Of a DNA stretch of 64,000 nt, positions 51,181 to 64,000 are shown piece by piece. How positions within the stretch are numbered: position 1 is the stretch's first letter; every line of letters begins with the position of its first letter. The stretch is from contig JALIRH010000004.1 of assembly GCA_023055505.1 (NCBI GenBank), positions 10,721,368 to 10,785,367 on the forward strand, in the 5' to 3' direction. Made by a program: the position numbers and the translations under genes. Under the pieces are notes generated by a model, which was not told the DNA's origin, did no database searches, and saw nothing but the letters and a program-made list of their open reading frames with translations. Source of the DNA: Callipepla californica brunnescens (lineage: Eukaryota > Chordata > Aves > Galliformes > Odontophoridae).

Positions 51181-52440
51181 GCAGGGGGGAGGCGATGGAG
51201 CCACCCGCCGACGGATCCCTCCGCCAGACCCCGCGAAAAAGAGTCCCCCGGGCTCCCTCGCAGGGACCCCGCGGGGCGGCGGGGAGGGCCGGCGGTGGCC
51301 GCCGCCGCTTCCTCCTGCTTCTCGCGTTTCTCTTTCTGCGTTGAAGGCCTCTTTCCGCCGGGCTGCCGAGCCGGGCGATCCGCCGCTCCAGCCACCGCGC
51401 TCCTAAGTTTCTTCCTCTCTCTCCCGCGAAGCCGCGACCTCCTCGCCCCCTCCGGAGAGGCGCCGCCTGCCCCTGCGCTGCCGGCGGCGGAGGGACACCG
51501 CGGCCCCAGCCTCTTGTGCCCGCCGCGCGGAAGGATACACCGCTCGAAAGAAAAACCGAGCCGCCCTCCGCCTCCTTCGTCGAGCCGCGCCGCTCCCCGC
51601 CTCCCTCTCACGCGGGCCGGCGCAGGGGCAGGCCGCGACTCAGCGAGCTTCCGCGCCTCGCCCGCGGCGGACGGACGGCGGGGACCGCAGCGCCCATGAC
51701 CGCTCGGCGTGGCGTAGGGATTCCCGTAGAGAAAACGAGGTCCGGGCAGCCCCGCCGCTCGGCGGCGCACGGGGAGTAAGAAGTGCCGGCCGGCTGCGTG
51801 CTGCCGGGATCCCTCCGCCCGGGGCTGCCCTTTAAATGTGGGGAGTCCCAGCTCGGGCGCCGCTTGTTTCAGAGTTTTAAGGGCGCGTAGCGTATCGGCC
51901 ACCGTGCTGCGGTACGCTGCCCTAAACTGCGTGCGTGGCCGCGGCCCGCCCGGTGAGGCGGCCGCCTCGGTGAGCGCCGGGCACCTGCTTCCCCTTCCGC
52001 CCTGACGGGGCTCTTTAAAAATGGCGCCCAGCCGCCCTGCTCAGGGAGAGGCGGCGAGAGCGCCGCGGTGCCGCCTGGGGACGGAGCCCCGCGGGGCGGT
52101 GGGGGCTGCGGTGCCCCTCGGGCGGTGCTGCCGTCGGTGTGGTCGGGACGTGCTCGTGGGGCAGCCCCTCGGTGCAGGAGTTGGGTGGTCCGCGCCGCTG
52201 CCGCGTTCTGCTCAGAAGTTCCTAAGTTTTAGCGCGCTGCCGATGTTTTGAGTTGCCCCTTTGTGTTTCTTGACGCACCGCCGCGCGGTAGTGACGGTAC
52301 GGTTTGTTCTCAGACGTAAATTTCATTTTTCTATGTTTACCGGGAGCTTTTAGAGTATTTGAATTCTCTGTAAGCCACCAGAAACGTTTGTGGGAGTGAT
52401 GTGCCGCAGAGAGAAAGTTCCAAGGGCCATTTACCAGGGT

Positions 52441-52765
52441 CTTCAGAGAATCAGTTTGGTTTGGTTGGAAGGGACCTTACAGCTCACCCAGTTCCCACTC
52501 CATGCCACGGGCATGGCTGCCCCCCACCAGCTCAGGCTGCCCCGGGTCCCATCCAGCTCAACCTTGAGCCCCTCTAGGGGTGGGTCTCTCTGGGCAGCCT
52601 GTGCCTCGCTGCCCTCTGAGTAAAGTAATTCCTTCTAACATCTTACCTGGATCTGTTATTTTAGCTTAAAGCCATTCCCCCTTGTCATATCACCACTACG
52701 CTGTGCAAAAAGGTGATCCTCCTGCTGTTCACCAGCTCCCTTCGTGTCCTGGAAGGCATCTGGTG
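52441..52765 (-). mobile_element. CR1 LINE 3' fragment
   Basis: The plus strand shows ggtttggttggaagggacc, ccatgccacgggcatggctg, caggctgccccgggtcccat, ttaaagccattcccccttgtc and caccagctcccttcgtgtcc in the order expected for an antisense CR1 3' end. It lies just upstream of the KMT5B CpG island. Confidence 0.85.
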
Positions 52766-55700
52766 GTACATAGCAGGAAACTAAGGTTGATAAGAAAATA
52801 AAACTAACAAGCAAACAAAATTTTCGTGTGGGACTGAATTCTGCTTTAACTACCCAAGTGCTGTAGTTCCTGGGAATGGCATGGATTCCAGCAATCCAGT
52901 CTCTGAGCAAATGAATTTTACCATAACAGCAAGGAGTTGCTCTTGAAGCTGAGCCTTGCCATGCCACATTGTTAAACCAGATTAGCAGAGGTTTCACACT
53001 TAAATTACAAACCCCAGAAAGCTTTACTTAGACCAGAATTTGTTATTTAAGAGGACAACAGGCAGCGGCACTGTGATAATATTAGTATCAGCACTTGCAT
53101 ATTGTTTTATAGGTGCCTCAGCCTGTTCAGTGCATACATGGAGTGACTTACTGCGTAGTGTGGGACCAGGAGATGCCATCTCTGGTCCCAGAGGCACGAA
53201 GGGATTGCTGCAGTTCGGTGAGTTCTGAATGGAGCTGAAGGAGGGGCAGCAAACTATATTTACACCCTCCTGCAGGCTCCAATTTGTGATCTGAAAGCAA
53301 AGCAGACTGAAAGGACTCTCTTTCAGAATACGTTTATCATATAATACTTACTTCTGCTGCTATTCTGGTAGTGATTATAAAAGTTAAAAAAAAAATGCTA
53401 TTTTTGGTTTGACTACAGTTGGTTTTGTTATTTTTCCTACCTTCTAGCATCTTCCCACTGTAGCTCTTTCATGCCCTAACAAAAAATGTTGTCTTTGAAA
53501 ATCAGAAGTCAGGTGATCAAACCGTGACAGCATGCTTCAAAAATAAAGTCTACTATGTTAAATTATTTTGCCTGCCCATATTTTGTTCTGAAGAGCAGCA
53601 GGCATGTGATAACTGGCTCCAACTAGATGTTATCAGAAATTTGTTGTATTTGTTGTATTTATACTGTGAAAACCCCCATAGAGAATTTCAACAAAACTTT
53701 CCCTTCCTAAATTCATGCTGCCACTTAGGCTTAGTCTTCACCGGAGTGCAAATGGTCTCAGATCTGAAACTTTTATTGTTTCCTAGTTAATTATCAAAGA
53801 ACAGCAGTGATGGCATCATTTCTTACAGGAGTAGAAGCTTCTTTCAGTGGTGTTACCTGGTATTTCAGTCACCTGACAATTATGTGACTTCTGCTTGATA
53901 TTTTTTTTATGATAATACAGGGCTGAAAGAAGTAAAACATGCCAGATGAGTTTATTTCAGCATTCAGGAATCAGAAGTTTTTAATTCTCAAAGTAGTGTT
54001 CCTAAATTGTAGACAGTAATACAATTTATAACTAACTACATTTGCTCTTTGCTGAGTTTGTAGCTCTTTCCATGTTGAGGAGATTTGCATTTTCAGCGTC
54101 TCACATGGGCTGTGACCCTGTAGTCGTAATATTGCAAACTTCTTGAAAGCATGGTTTTCACTGAAAGTGTAGTTCTTAAAATCTTTATGTGATGAGTGGT
54201 TTTGTAAAACCACATCTTTCAGGCCGTGAAACTTGAACTTTGGATTTGAGTTAGGTGTAGAGATCGCTGCCTTGCGCTCACCTAGGGCATCAGATAGGTC
54301 CAAACCTGTACAGATTCAGAACCAGAACTTTATTACTTTCCTTTCCATGAAAAAAGACTGCAAACAAACCCTGTCCAGTGGTACAAAGCCAAATTCAGCT
54401 TCCAGTGGAAAGGATGTGGCTTTTGGTGAGCAAAGGATATCTTGTCCCCATGTGACGGGAATGCTGTTTATTATTTATTGTTTATTCTATTTTTATTTGC
54501 AGATCTTACTTGAAAACTGTAGTTATTAGTGGCGTTGAGGCATACAAACACGAAACTGAAAAGTCCTTTGCCAACTTGACGGTTTAACTCAGCCACGTAG
54601 GCATCTGGGACTTTTTGCCTACTTTTGTTATGCAGGACTTCTGCATAGCCCCAGTGTAAGCATTTTTTGAAACAGGCATCTGGGAGTGTTTTATGTGCCA
54701 GTAACAAAGCTGAGTTGTCATACGTGTTCCGGCTCTCCCACAGGCCTGCCAGGCTAGGGCACCTCATGCAGGGAAAGTTTTACAGCACTGAGAGGAGTGT
54801 CTGGGAGCAGAGCACACTGAATACTGAATAACTCAGGGTGGTACTGCTCTGAGCCAGCCCTGGACTGTCTGTTACTCAGACATGCTCCAAGCTGATTCCC
54901 ATGCATAGTTTGACACTGCCCCCCCCCCCCATACTCCATTGCCCAGAAGCATTGCCCAGTTTCACTGCCCAAAAGCACTCCTATATACTGTACAAGCCCC
55001 ATGCTAAAATCTCCAAGTTTGTGAAAGCATTAACAGCAGCCTCTTTTAAAAATTGCACTATGTCTTGTAGCTGCTACAACTCTTGTTGCAATTTTAAGCT
55101 GCATATACTGTACCCAAATCTGTGCAATCAATCCTGCTGATGGTAAGAGTGCAGCAACACCACCACATGAAGTAGAAGGAGGAGGAAATAGAAGTACAAG
55201 GAAGAGGCTGTAGTAAATCAGCAGGTGTAATGAGCTTGATTTTTCCTTCGAGATAATGTTTTATCTTCTGTTGACGCTAAACAGCTGTTCGATAGCTGTT
55301 ATTTTTACTATTTAGAAGAAATGATGTTGTACAAAGTGAAACAGGTTTCAGATTGCAAAGGACATAGCGAGCGGTGGATAAGCTCTTTATATAGCATTGG
55401 ACACACTAGGAATTTGTTTTATTTGTCTGATGAGTAAGACGAGTCTTCCCCACGATGCCTTTGAGAGGATCAGTCCCTTCCAGTCAGGTCCATGCAGTTG
55501 CCTTAAGCACCAGAAGCTGTGCCTCCCAAATGAGCCCTGAGGTGTGCCCCTGCCATCGATGCTTCTGACTGGTGCCACAGATAAGTTTGCACTGATAGTT
55601 ACAAACTTGAAGTTAAACATCACAAATGCATAGGAAAATGAATTAAATTAAAGACCATTTGCTATCAAAATCTTAATAATTTATAAAAAAAAGGTACATT

Positions 55701-58355
55701 TTCTCAGTAACAGATGGTCAATAATAGATGATAGATGGCCTCCTCTGTGTAAATTAATGGCTCTAATTCACTTGAGGGCTTCTGCTGATGTCATAAGCTA
55801 CCAGAGTGCAGCATGAGTGATTTATTAACAGCTGCAGAAATCCTAGAGTGAATTACATCCTTGTATTCACTCAGGCCCTGCAGATTGTTATTTTTAATAT
55901 ATAGAGGTTTGTGTTTCTTCCATATTACAGGAATCTTTTACATGATTGTAACATATGAACATGGTGGAGGACTGACTAGCGTGAAAGCTCAGCTCCCCGT
56001 CTGTATTAAAGGCAGTCAGATTTTCTCTGCTAATGCTTATCAACAACAACCCTTTATTTTTAAAAGAAGCTAATCAACATTTGCAGATGTTGACGTAAAT
56101 CCTGCTTTGTGTTCTTTTCCCCTAATGTCAAATAACAAATATTTGTCAGTATCCTCTTTTCCAGGAACCCCTGTGTTCACTCAGTGTTTGTAGTCACTGT
56201 CCCTTTTCACAATGAGTTATACCCCAAACAAAAAGATAGTTGAGAGGTTGATGCTAGAGAGGAGTAAGTGCAATCTATTAATATCTGGATGTGTAGGAAG
56301 AAGGCAACAGATCCAGAAGGCTAGAAGAGGTGCCTGGAAACCAAAATCCCTCATGTACAAAGAAGAGGTTGTCCCATCTCCTAATGCTATCTGTATGTAG
56401 GGTGAAAACCTTGCCTTCCTTCCATAAAATTCCTGTTCAGTAGAAGAGAATATTTTCTCATTGGCAGGCCTCAGAAGATGCTTATCTTACATACCAGCCC
56501 ACCTTAACATCTCAGACTCATTCTTCTAAGACTCAAATTCTCTCTGCAGTGATCCACACTTCCTAGTTAGACTTATCCTTCTAAATTGTGAACATGTGAA
56601 AGTAAATAATATTCATTTCCATACCCTTCCCATCCTCCCAAAAAGTGGGAGTAGGTGTTAGGATATCCTGTTTCTCAAACAAGGGATGTATTTCCAACAA
56701 GTAATGTAAATTCTAGAGGAAGAGTAAAGGAGAAATGAGAGTAAATAATGAAGAGTTGCATGTCAGGAAGGAACAGTCAGAATTCATTTGCAAATGACTT
56801 GATTATTTTTGCTGAAGATGTAAAATTTCTCAGCAGAATTTAACAATAAGTGTTTGGATGCTTCCAACCTTTCTCTCTTCTCTGAGATTAGTTTTGTTTG
56901 GCTATGGTTATATCTTGCTGGTCATTAGGAGAAGGCTGCATTTGTTGTTGTCAGCAAGAAACACTGCTTTCCTACCAAACAACTGCTGCTTTACTTCTGC
57001 TTTCCTTCACCAGCCTCTGTCTATATGAGTGACCTGTAAGACATACAAATGATGATTTTTTTTTTCCAGAAAACAATTTGTATGAAAACAGGCTCTAGAA
57101 ACTGTTCACTGCTTTGAGGCAAACTCCTTTGAAGTCATAATGAGTTTACTAATTTCAGCAAGCCTGTTATTGCTATTGCAGTGTCATGGACAAGGCCCAG
57201 CCACATCAGGATCCCACTATGTTAGGTACTGTATGAATGTACAGAATGGTATCAAGAAACAGGAAAAATGTCTTTTTTCTTCTTTTTGGAATGAAATGCC
57301 ATCCTACTGATCCTTTTAAAATTGCCTGTGGATTTTTAGTAGCATATGTCCAAAAGCTTGACTCTTCTTTCTTAGTTTTTAAATGATCAGGAACTACACG
57401 TGGGGCAGATGACCAGTCTGTCCATGATTTGCAACTTGAAGGTCATTTCTGAAACAAGCTCTTCCACTTCCTCTCAAATTGAACCTGAAACTATTTCCTT
57501 TTCCTCTTCAAATTGAGGTTAGGTTGATTGTTGATTTGTTTGTTTGTTTGCTTTGTTTTACTCATTTCTACATGTCTGCTTGTTAACTTTGGACTCAGTT
57601 TATTTGAAGGGTGTGATGCAAAAATCTAAGAGCTTGTCAGGTAACAAACTTGAACTGTTGCACTGCTGTGTCATTTTCATGCTTTTAGGGTGATGAGCTT
57701 TATTGTCTCCATGTAGCTGCACTGTTGTCCAGAGATTCATTTATATTGCCAGGAATTTTTCATTTTCTTTCGTCATATGGACAAAAAAAGCTACTAGTTC
57801 AGTACTGTTGCAGTACTCAGTACTCCAGTCTCCCTTTTATAATCAGGCTTTTCCTCTTTGTGCAGAATGCCAAATCACTTCAAGAGCGTGGAGTCCCAGG
57901 TATTGATGTGTATTATTTCTGCCTGTCTCTGCCTTATTTCTGTAAGTTCTGAGACAGTTTGTTCCATAAAGAGCAGCAAGCAGTCTAATGCTCTCAGTCC
58001 CTCAATTCCTATAAAAGGCAAAATGAAGGTAGTCATTACATGAATGGCTACCAAGAGAAACAATGTGCTATTTACTATTTATAGATCCATGGTAAATAGC
58101 AGTGGACCAGGTTTGGCTATGCAGTCTCTTTGGATCAACCAGACTGCATGTGTAGTAAGAGGGGGTGGAGTTTTGTGTATGCGTTACAGAATTCTAAATC
58201 CAAAAATTATGCTATCTACAGTTCTGTCACTGAACAGACTCAAGCTGTATGATCAGCAAAGGGAAGCTTGGTGTCAAGTGGTACAATGAGTATAAACACT
58301 TTTTCCCCTTGCAAGCTTTGTTACTATTAAAGATGTTATTTGTTTCTTTGTTTCT

Positions 58356-58386
<31 letters not shown>

Positions 58387-60012
58387 AAAGTACAAGATCC
58401 TGGAAAATTTCTGGTGGGTACTGCTCAGAATGCAATAGAGCATGCTGATTGAGGCACTGTCTGTGTATATTGCCTGTATGATTTATCTCACACCTGAAAA
58501 GTATTTTTAAAATGATCTGAAGATTATACTGCTAATTTCACATTTTGGTTTGTGGATTTTGAGGCACCGATAGCGTTCTGTTCATTATCAGACTGTATAA
58601 TCTAGTAGAAATTATTTCCTGGTCGCAGCTTTTGCTTGTGTTGGAGAGAGATGCTGATATTCAGCCTTCTCATTCTCGTACCAGTCAGGTGAGCTTTTGA
58701 TTTTCTCCTGATGGAGGAGGCAGTTGTCAGGTGCACGTTTACAATCCATGGGATGCTCACTCCTGTTAGGCTCTATCAGTACTGAATACTTACTTCCCAG
58801 TGAGCACTGGATCCACATGTGAATTGTGTATCCCTTCTGGCTTAAACTATGCACTTTAGCAGGAGTGAATCCCATGAGAAGGGCATTAAATCAAGCGTGG
58901 TACTCTGTTTTCCCCATGGATACCTAAAGCTTGAGCTATTGTTTCCAGAGAGGCTGCTTTACCCAGGAATGGTGCAGTGAGGAGAAAAAAATTGTGGATA
59001 AGTAATTTTAACTTCACTCACAGGGTGAGCATAAGAATTTTTCCACTTTCTGTTAAAAGATTAAAAAATGGAAAGAATAAAACATTTCTGGTGAGTGACA
59101 GAAAATAAGTCGTATGCATCTCTGCAGCATTCCCATCAGGCAAAATGTTTTGTATTCGTGACTTGCTGAGAAAGAAAGAAGGCTGATTCCAAGTACAAGA
59201 CTACACATTCCAGAAGCATGCAAGAGGTTAATTTGAAGGCAGGTGAAGGATGAGGAGTTAAATAAATTCTGTCTTTGGCTGCTTCAGTCATTTGTTATTG
59301 GGAAGAATAAAAAGTATGAGTTAAAGCAAGTTTGAACTAGATATATCAACAACTTCAACAAAGAAAGTGGCTTGAATTTAATACATGCAGCTAAGGAAAC
59401 CCTTTTTTTCCACGCATCTGTTAAGATGGAAGCTAGTACCTTTCAGAGGCAGCTTGGGGAGCAGATTGGAAGGAAGACAGACAAAATGTCCTTTAAAAGC
59501 CAGGCAGGTTTTGTTTGGTGTTTGGATACAGTACCAGCTTACCAGTTATGTAGTCAAAATCACTTTTTTTTTTTTTCCCCTCTAAAGCTGTAAGATATAC
59601 AACAATCATGGTGCTTCTCTGCTGAGGCACTTCTCCAGGTTCTTTGCTGTATCAGCCTTACCGTTCTGCAGATGAGAATGTCACGCTATTCTACAGGAAA
59701 AGGAATGTTTTTTAGAGCACTTTCTAAACTTCAGGAATGGTTCTGAAAGGTCCAAGGCAAACTCACACTATAGAGATGGAATTTTCTGTAACTCTCCCAT
59801 TTATTTTCCTAATCACAGTTGCCAAGCTTAGTCTTGTTGAGACAGTTTGTTGGCCTACTCTTTCTGCAAATATAGATCATTATAAATCATCACAAGGTGA
59901 GCAGTAATTTTTGATCTTAATGTCCACTTGGCCATTTGTTTGTCTAATGTCTGGTAGAGTCTGTGGAATAGGTAACTCAGGCTTTGCTTACTTCAAATTG
60001 AAAGAAAAATAG
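52766..60012. other. Gene-poor region upstream of KMT5B
   Basis: I see no recognisable exon. The longest open frames (about 110 codons at 54303-53971 and 98 codons at 54767-54471, both minus) have no family resemblance I can name. Contents otherwise: a C run (54921-54933), a TA microsatellite and T runs. Confidence 0.6.
58355..58387. repeat. (TA)n microsatellite
   Basis: About 13 TA units followed by tgtata. Unit number is likely variable between individuals. Confidence 0.9.
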
Positions 60013-60013
60013 A

Positions 60014-60195
60014 TCACAGAATCATAGATTGTTAGAATCATCTGGGTTGGAAGGGACCCTTCAAGGCCATCTGGTCCAACTCCCCTGCAGTGATCAGGGA
60101 CACCTACACTAGATTGGGTGCTCAAAGCCCATTCTGTCTGATCTTGGGTGTCTCCAGGGGCAGGATGTTCACCACATCTGCCACCAGATCATTTG
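60014..60195 (-). mobile_element. CR1 LINE 3' fragment
   Basis: The plus strand reads tcacagaatcatagattgttagaatcatctgggttggaagggaccc in pieces, then ccatctggtccaactcccc and gtgtctccaggggcaggatg, the antisense of a CR1 3' terminus. Truncated after about 180 bases. Confidence 0.85.
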
Positions 60196-60916
60196 TTAAT
60201 GTATAGTTTTGAGACTTCATGTTACTTCGTGTGCCCGTGATAAGAAAGACTATCTCTATGGAATGGAATTACAGCTCTGATAATGTTCTGTCCTTAGATA
60301 TGGTAGAAAGTGTCACTGGATTCCAAAGAGCAATGCAATAAATCTGCCTCAGTTATTACTATTTCAGGAATTGTTATAATTGACGTGCTTCCTTATAACT
60401 GTAAAGCACATTGAAATGTATTCTGTCTTCTTGCTTGCATTCTAAGGGGCTTTTCTCAGGTGTAACGCGATACAACCCCAAATCTTCTTTGGTAGTTTTA
60501 CTGGAAATAAGGCTTTTCTTCGTTCCTTTATGGGCTCCATCCTGATGACTTCATCCTTTCTCTGAAAACTGCAAAGTGGCAGATGTAAGAGGAGTGATTA
60601 CAAATTGAGCTCTGTGATCATAGCTGATTCTGTTAATGAATTGTTATTTCATTCTCTCTTTTTTTTAACACCTACCCGTGAGTTAATGGCATCTATCACA
60701 TAAAAGTTGCCCCAACGTACAAGTACTGCTCTAACAAAGTGTTGACAAAGAAATCACCTACGCTCAGTGACTGAGTGCAATTCTGGCTGACCTAATTCAG
60801 GTCTCTGAGTCTGTAGCTGAAGGCCTGCCACTTAAATGCCAAACTTATTTATTTGAACAACTCTAAGTTGCCTCTGAGGTGAGGTGGAGTGAAACAGAGA
60901 AACTTCCTCAGGAGGA

Positions 60917-61414
60917 AGTACTGTGTCCAGATAGAGTCCTCAGTACAGGAGGGATGTGGACGTGTTGGAGCATGACCAGAGGAAGGCCACAAAGGGATGG
61001 AACACCTCACCTACGAAGACGAGCTAAGCAAACTGGGACTATTCAGCCTGGAGAAGAGTTGGCTCCGAGAATACCTCATAGCAGCCTTCCAGTATCTAAA
61101 GGAGGGCTGTAGGAAGAAGAGGGACAGGCTCTTTAGCAGGGTTTGTTGTGATAGGACAAGGGGAAATGGTTTCAAACTAAAAGAGTAAATAAATAATTGA
61201 GTATGAATATAAGGAATTTTTTTTTACAGTGAGACTCTGCAACTGGTTGCCCAGAGAAGTGGTGGATGCCCCATTCCTGGAGACATTCAAGATCAGGCTG
61301 GATAGGGCTCTGAGCACCTGATCTAGTGTAGATATTCCTGTTCATTGCAGGGGAGTTGGACTAGATGGCCTTTAAGGATCTCTTCCAACACAAAAGATTC
61401 TATGAGTCTATGAA
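60917..61414 (+). mobile_element. CR1 LINE 3' fragment with intact 3' tail
   Basis: Forward CR1. It has the ORF2 C-terminal remnant (LFSLEKSWLREYLIAAFQYL, DRTRGNGFKLK), then gttgcccagagaagtggtgg, ggagttggactagatggcc and a 3' tail gattctatgagtctatgaat, the short repeat that ends CR1 elements. ORF2 is interrupted by stops near 61186, so it is not active. Confidence 0.92.
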
Positions 61415-64000
61415 TAGGGGAAACTTTCCTTGAAATATCTGAGTACTGATCAGCAGCCCCTTCCTTTTAAGGAGATTCTGGTGGTTTTTTGTTTTGTTTT
61501 TTTTGTCTGTGATTTAACACATGAAGAGGAACTTTATAGTTCTGCTTTCAGAAGCACATTTTGCCATCCTGTTAGAAAGCTGCTTCTCCAACATCTGTCT
61601 GCCAACACAAGAGGTCATAACGGCCTGACTTGCCACTTGCACAGGGAGTCACAGCCTATTTTACCTTTTATCTTATGTTTTACCTATGTGGCTTTCTTTG
61701 CTTCCTTATTAACTTGGAAAAAATTAACTACCTGCTGCCGATGATAATAAAAACTTAGTCCTTAGAAAATGCTATAAGGGTCCATTTCTAAGGAAAGATG
61801 ACATGGCAGGAGATCTGGCAGGGAAGGGAACTACCTTCTAGGTAGTTGTAGGACAAACACAGTTTGTGAATAAGTAGGGAAAGCTGAAGGTGGTGGGAAG
61901 GCCTTGATTTCACTGAAGACCCTGAGGATAAGAGCAATGCCTTGTTAAATGTCTGTCAGACAAGCTGAGGCTAACAGACTATATCAGGTCTCGTGCATCC
62001 ACAACAGAATTCCAGGCCCTGTGGTCCTGTGCATAAAAGGAACTGTGTGCAAGCCCCAGCTGCTAAAGATGTTATTGTATCTGCAGTGTTGTGCTAAATG
62101 CGAAGGGATTAGTGTACCTTGACAGCGATTTGTGAAGGTTTTCTGATTTACAGCTGCCTCTGGAAGTAATTGAGCATGTTTTTGCTTCTCTTTTAAACAG
62201 CTTTTGTGCTGAAATTGGGAAGCACAGAAGAATAATAGTGGTTTGTTTTGTTTTGTTTTTTTTTCCTGTCCAGCTTTACTCCTGGTAGTGTGTTCCTCAC
62301 AGGAGAGCAGAAATAGCTGGTATTTAACAGCAACTCCTTTAATGAACTGCATGACTGAAATCTGAACTTGTTCTTTCATTAGAGCTGACTGATAAGCCTA
62401 AGCCTTCTTTCTGTTGTGGTGGAATATCATAAACAGTTCTTTGCTTTAATATTTTCATAGAAACATGTGATTTCTGACATGTATACACTCTTGACTTCTG
62501 CCTTCCTTTTTTGTCCAGAAAGTATAGGTGCTCTAGATACTCTTAACAGATCAGTGGTTTTGGTTGCAATGTAGATGCTTTAAAAATGGGTTAAAACCTA
62601 CTTAAAGAGAAATTTGGGTTGCAAACTCAGCTCAGTGCTAAATGCTGAAACTCTATTTCACAAGATCGTCTCCTGCAATAGCTCCTCTCATGTATGGTTC
62701 CTGGTCTCTCAGCTTATTGCATCCCATAATAACAGCTAGCCTGTTCTCTGTGCTTTTCTCCATCCAGTATCCATTAGGAGCAGCAGGCAGAGCTAGTAGG
62801 ACAGGGTTGACCAGTCACACGCAGCCTTACCCCAAAGAACTCACTTCATGCCAATGCCCTCTCTTTCCAGTCATCATCTTGCCAGATCCATTCGGGGCAT
62901 TTCATGCTTATCAGGTTGGATGCTACTAGGAAGGCTGAACCAAAGCTTTATGTGTGGATTTCAGGTGATACCTTCTGCAGTCTCTTTTAAATTGAGATAC
63001 TTCTTGCTTTCATTCTTTTTCCAGTTACTTAGTGTTGGGGTTAAAACTTTAGACAGGAAGCACAATTGAGAAGCAATCAGCAGCAGTCTGGTCACAGTAC
63101 TTGTAAGCTATTAAAAGCCAAACAGCCCCTTCAGACAGGGAGATAATGGCCAAGAAGCAATCTGTTTATTATATATACTGATCCCAAAGCAGGAAAAGAA
63201 AGGACTAACTTCTCTTAGCTGCACATTTTTTACTTACACATTTATTTTCTGAAGGCAAAAAATTTATTGAAGCACAAGGTATCAGCAGGACTAGGAGAGG
63301 TGGCTCTGCTTATGGTGTATTTTTCAGCAGCATTTTGTCATTATTGTCCAAGCGCTGTTCTCTTGAGTTGTTCCGTTACAGCACATTCTATCCTGTATTC
63401 CACTCTGTTACGTCAGGGAATGGAAACTCCACAGGCCTTCAGCCAGTAATTTGGTGATTCACAATATCAGATAATTAATAGCAGGCATTTTGCAAAATGC
63501 CTGTAGCTGATTGTACACCTGTCCGTTTCTCAGTGTGAAAATTTCATCTTATTTCATGAGTAAGATGATTTGATTTTTATCTGATTCTTTGGTCCCTTTA
63601 GAAGCAAAAGGTTTTCTGAAGTGGAATTTTGTGGAGGGAATTTTGACCAGTGATCTATTAATGGACTGTATGTGTCTCAGTAGTGCCTTGTGGTGAGACA
63701 GTAGCTACACACAACGGAGTGACAGTGCCCTTTTATTTTCTTTTGGGAAACACAGTGTCAAGCTTGTTTCCAAACATGGGACTGTGGGATCTTTGCTCTC
63801 TTGCTGTTTACAATCTTATTTATGATTCCACTTTTAATCTTCCTCTTTTAGGAGAAAACTGTGAAGTCGGGTGATTCATTTCTCATAATACGTAACACCT
63901 CCTGATGCTCTGATGGCAAGGCTTAGATGCAGATGAAGTGGTCATGGCTGTCAACAGTGAAGTTATTTTAGAAATCTGGAGAAAACAGTGGAGGGAGATG
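61415..64000. other. Unassigned region at right edge
   Basis: About 2.6 kb with no recognised gene or mobile element; T-rich runs near 61484-61503 and 62242-62263. Open frames reach at most 131 codons and look like chance. Confidence 0.6.

Overview
The window is vertebrate nuclear DNA, most likely from a bird and probably a galliform such as chicken. The evidence is intron-split vertebrate genes, several CR1-type LINE fragments (one ending in the typical CR1 3' tail), two CpG-island promoters, and the CHKA - KMT5B gene pair. From memory, the human 11q13 orthologues lie in the same order and on one strand.

All recognisable coding sequence is on the minus strand. (1) About 1-4,580: the 5' part of CHKA (choline kinase alpha). 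It has a CpG-island promoter with a TATA box and three CCAAT boxes, coding exon 1 (4463-4129), a 3.1 kb intron and coding exon 2 (979-868). The rest of the gene lies left of position 1. (2) About 5.2-31.4 kb: intergenic, about 26 kb. I found only simple repeats, a 27-bp tandem duplication and a diverged local duplication. (3) About 31.4-51.2 kb: KMT5B (SUV420H1), the histone H4 lysine-20 methyltransferase. It has a CpG-island promoter near 51 kb, a probable non-coding first exon, nine coding exons that I could place to the base, and a large last exon with stop codon and 3' UTR. The joined exons keep one open frame of 857 codons plus stop. (4) About 52.3-64 kb: gene-poor DNA upstream of KMT5B with CR1 fragments and a TA microsatellite.

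Points worth a second look in KMT5B: the 23-residue segment that mammals have between coding exon 2 (QTHKMNT) and the RFRPIKG exon could not be found in the 7.3 kb intron, although the flanking exons are phase-compatible without it. The NHD/RPNC motif of the SET domain is carried by a 20-nt micro-exon. The next intron is 162 nt long, a multiple of three, and has no in-frame stop. Read-through of a later donor would give a short, SET-only protein like the short isoform known in mammals.

The two genes act in unrelated processes: CHKA in cytosolic phosphatidylcholine synthesis, KMT5B in chromatin. I found no sign of an undescribed multi-gene system. All calls are by eye and memory of the families; no searches were run.
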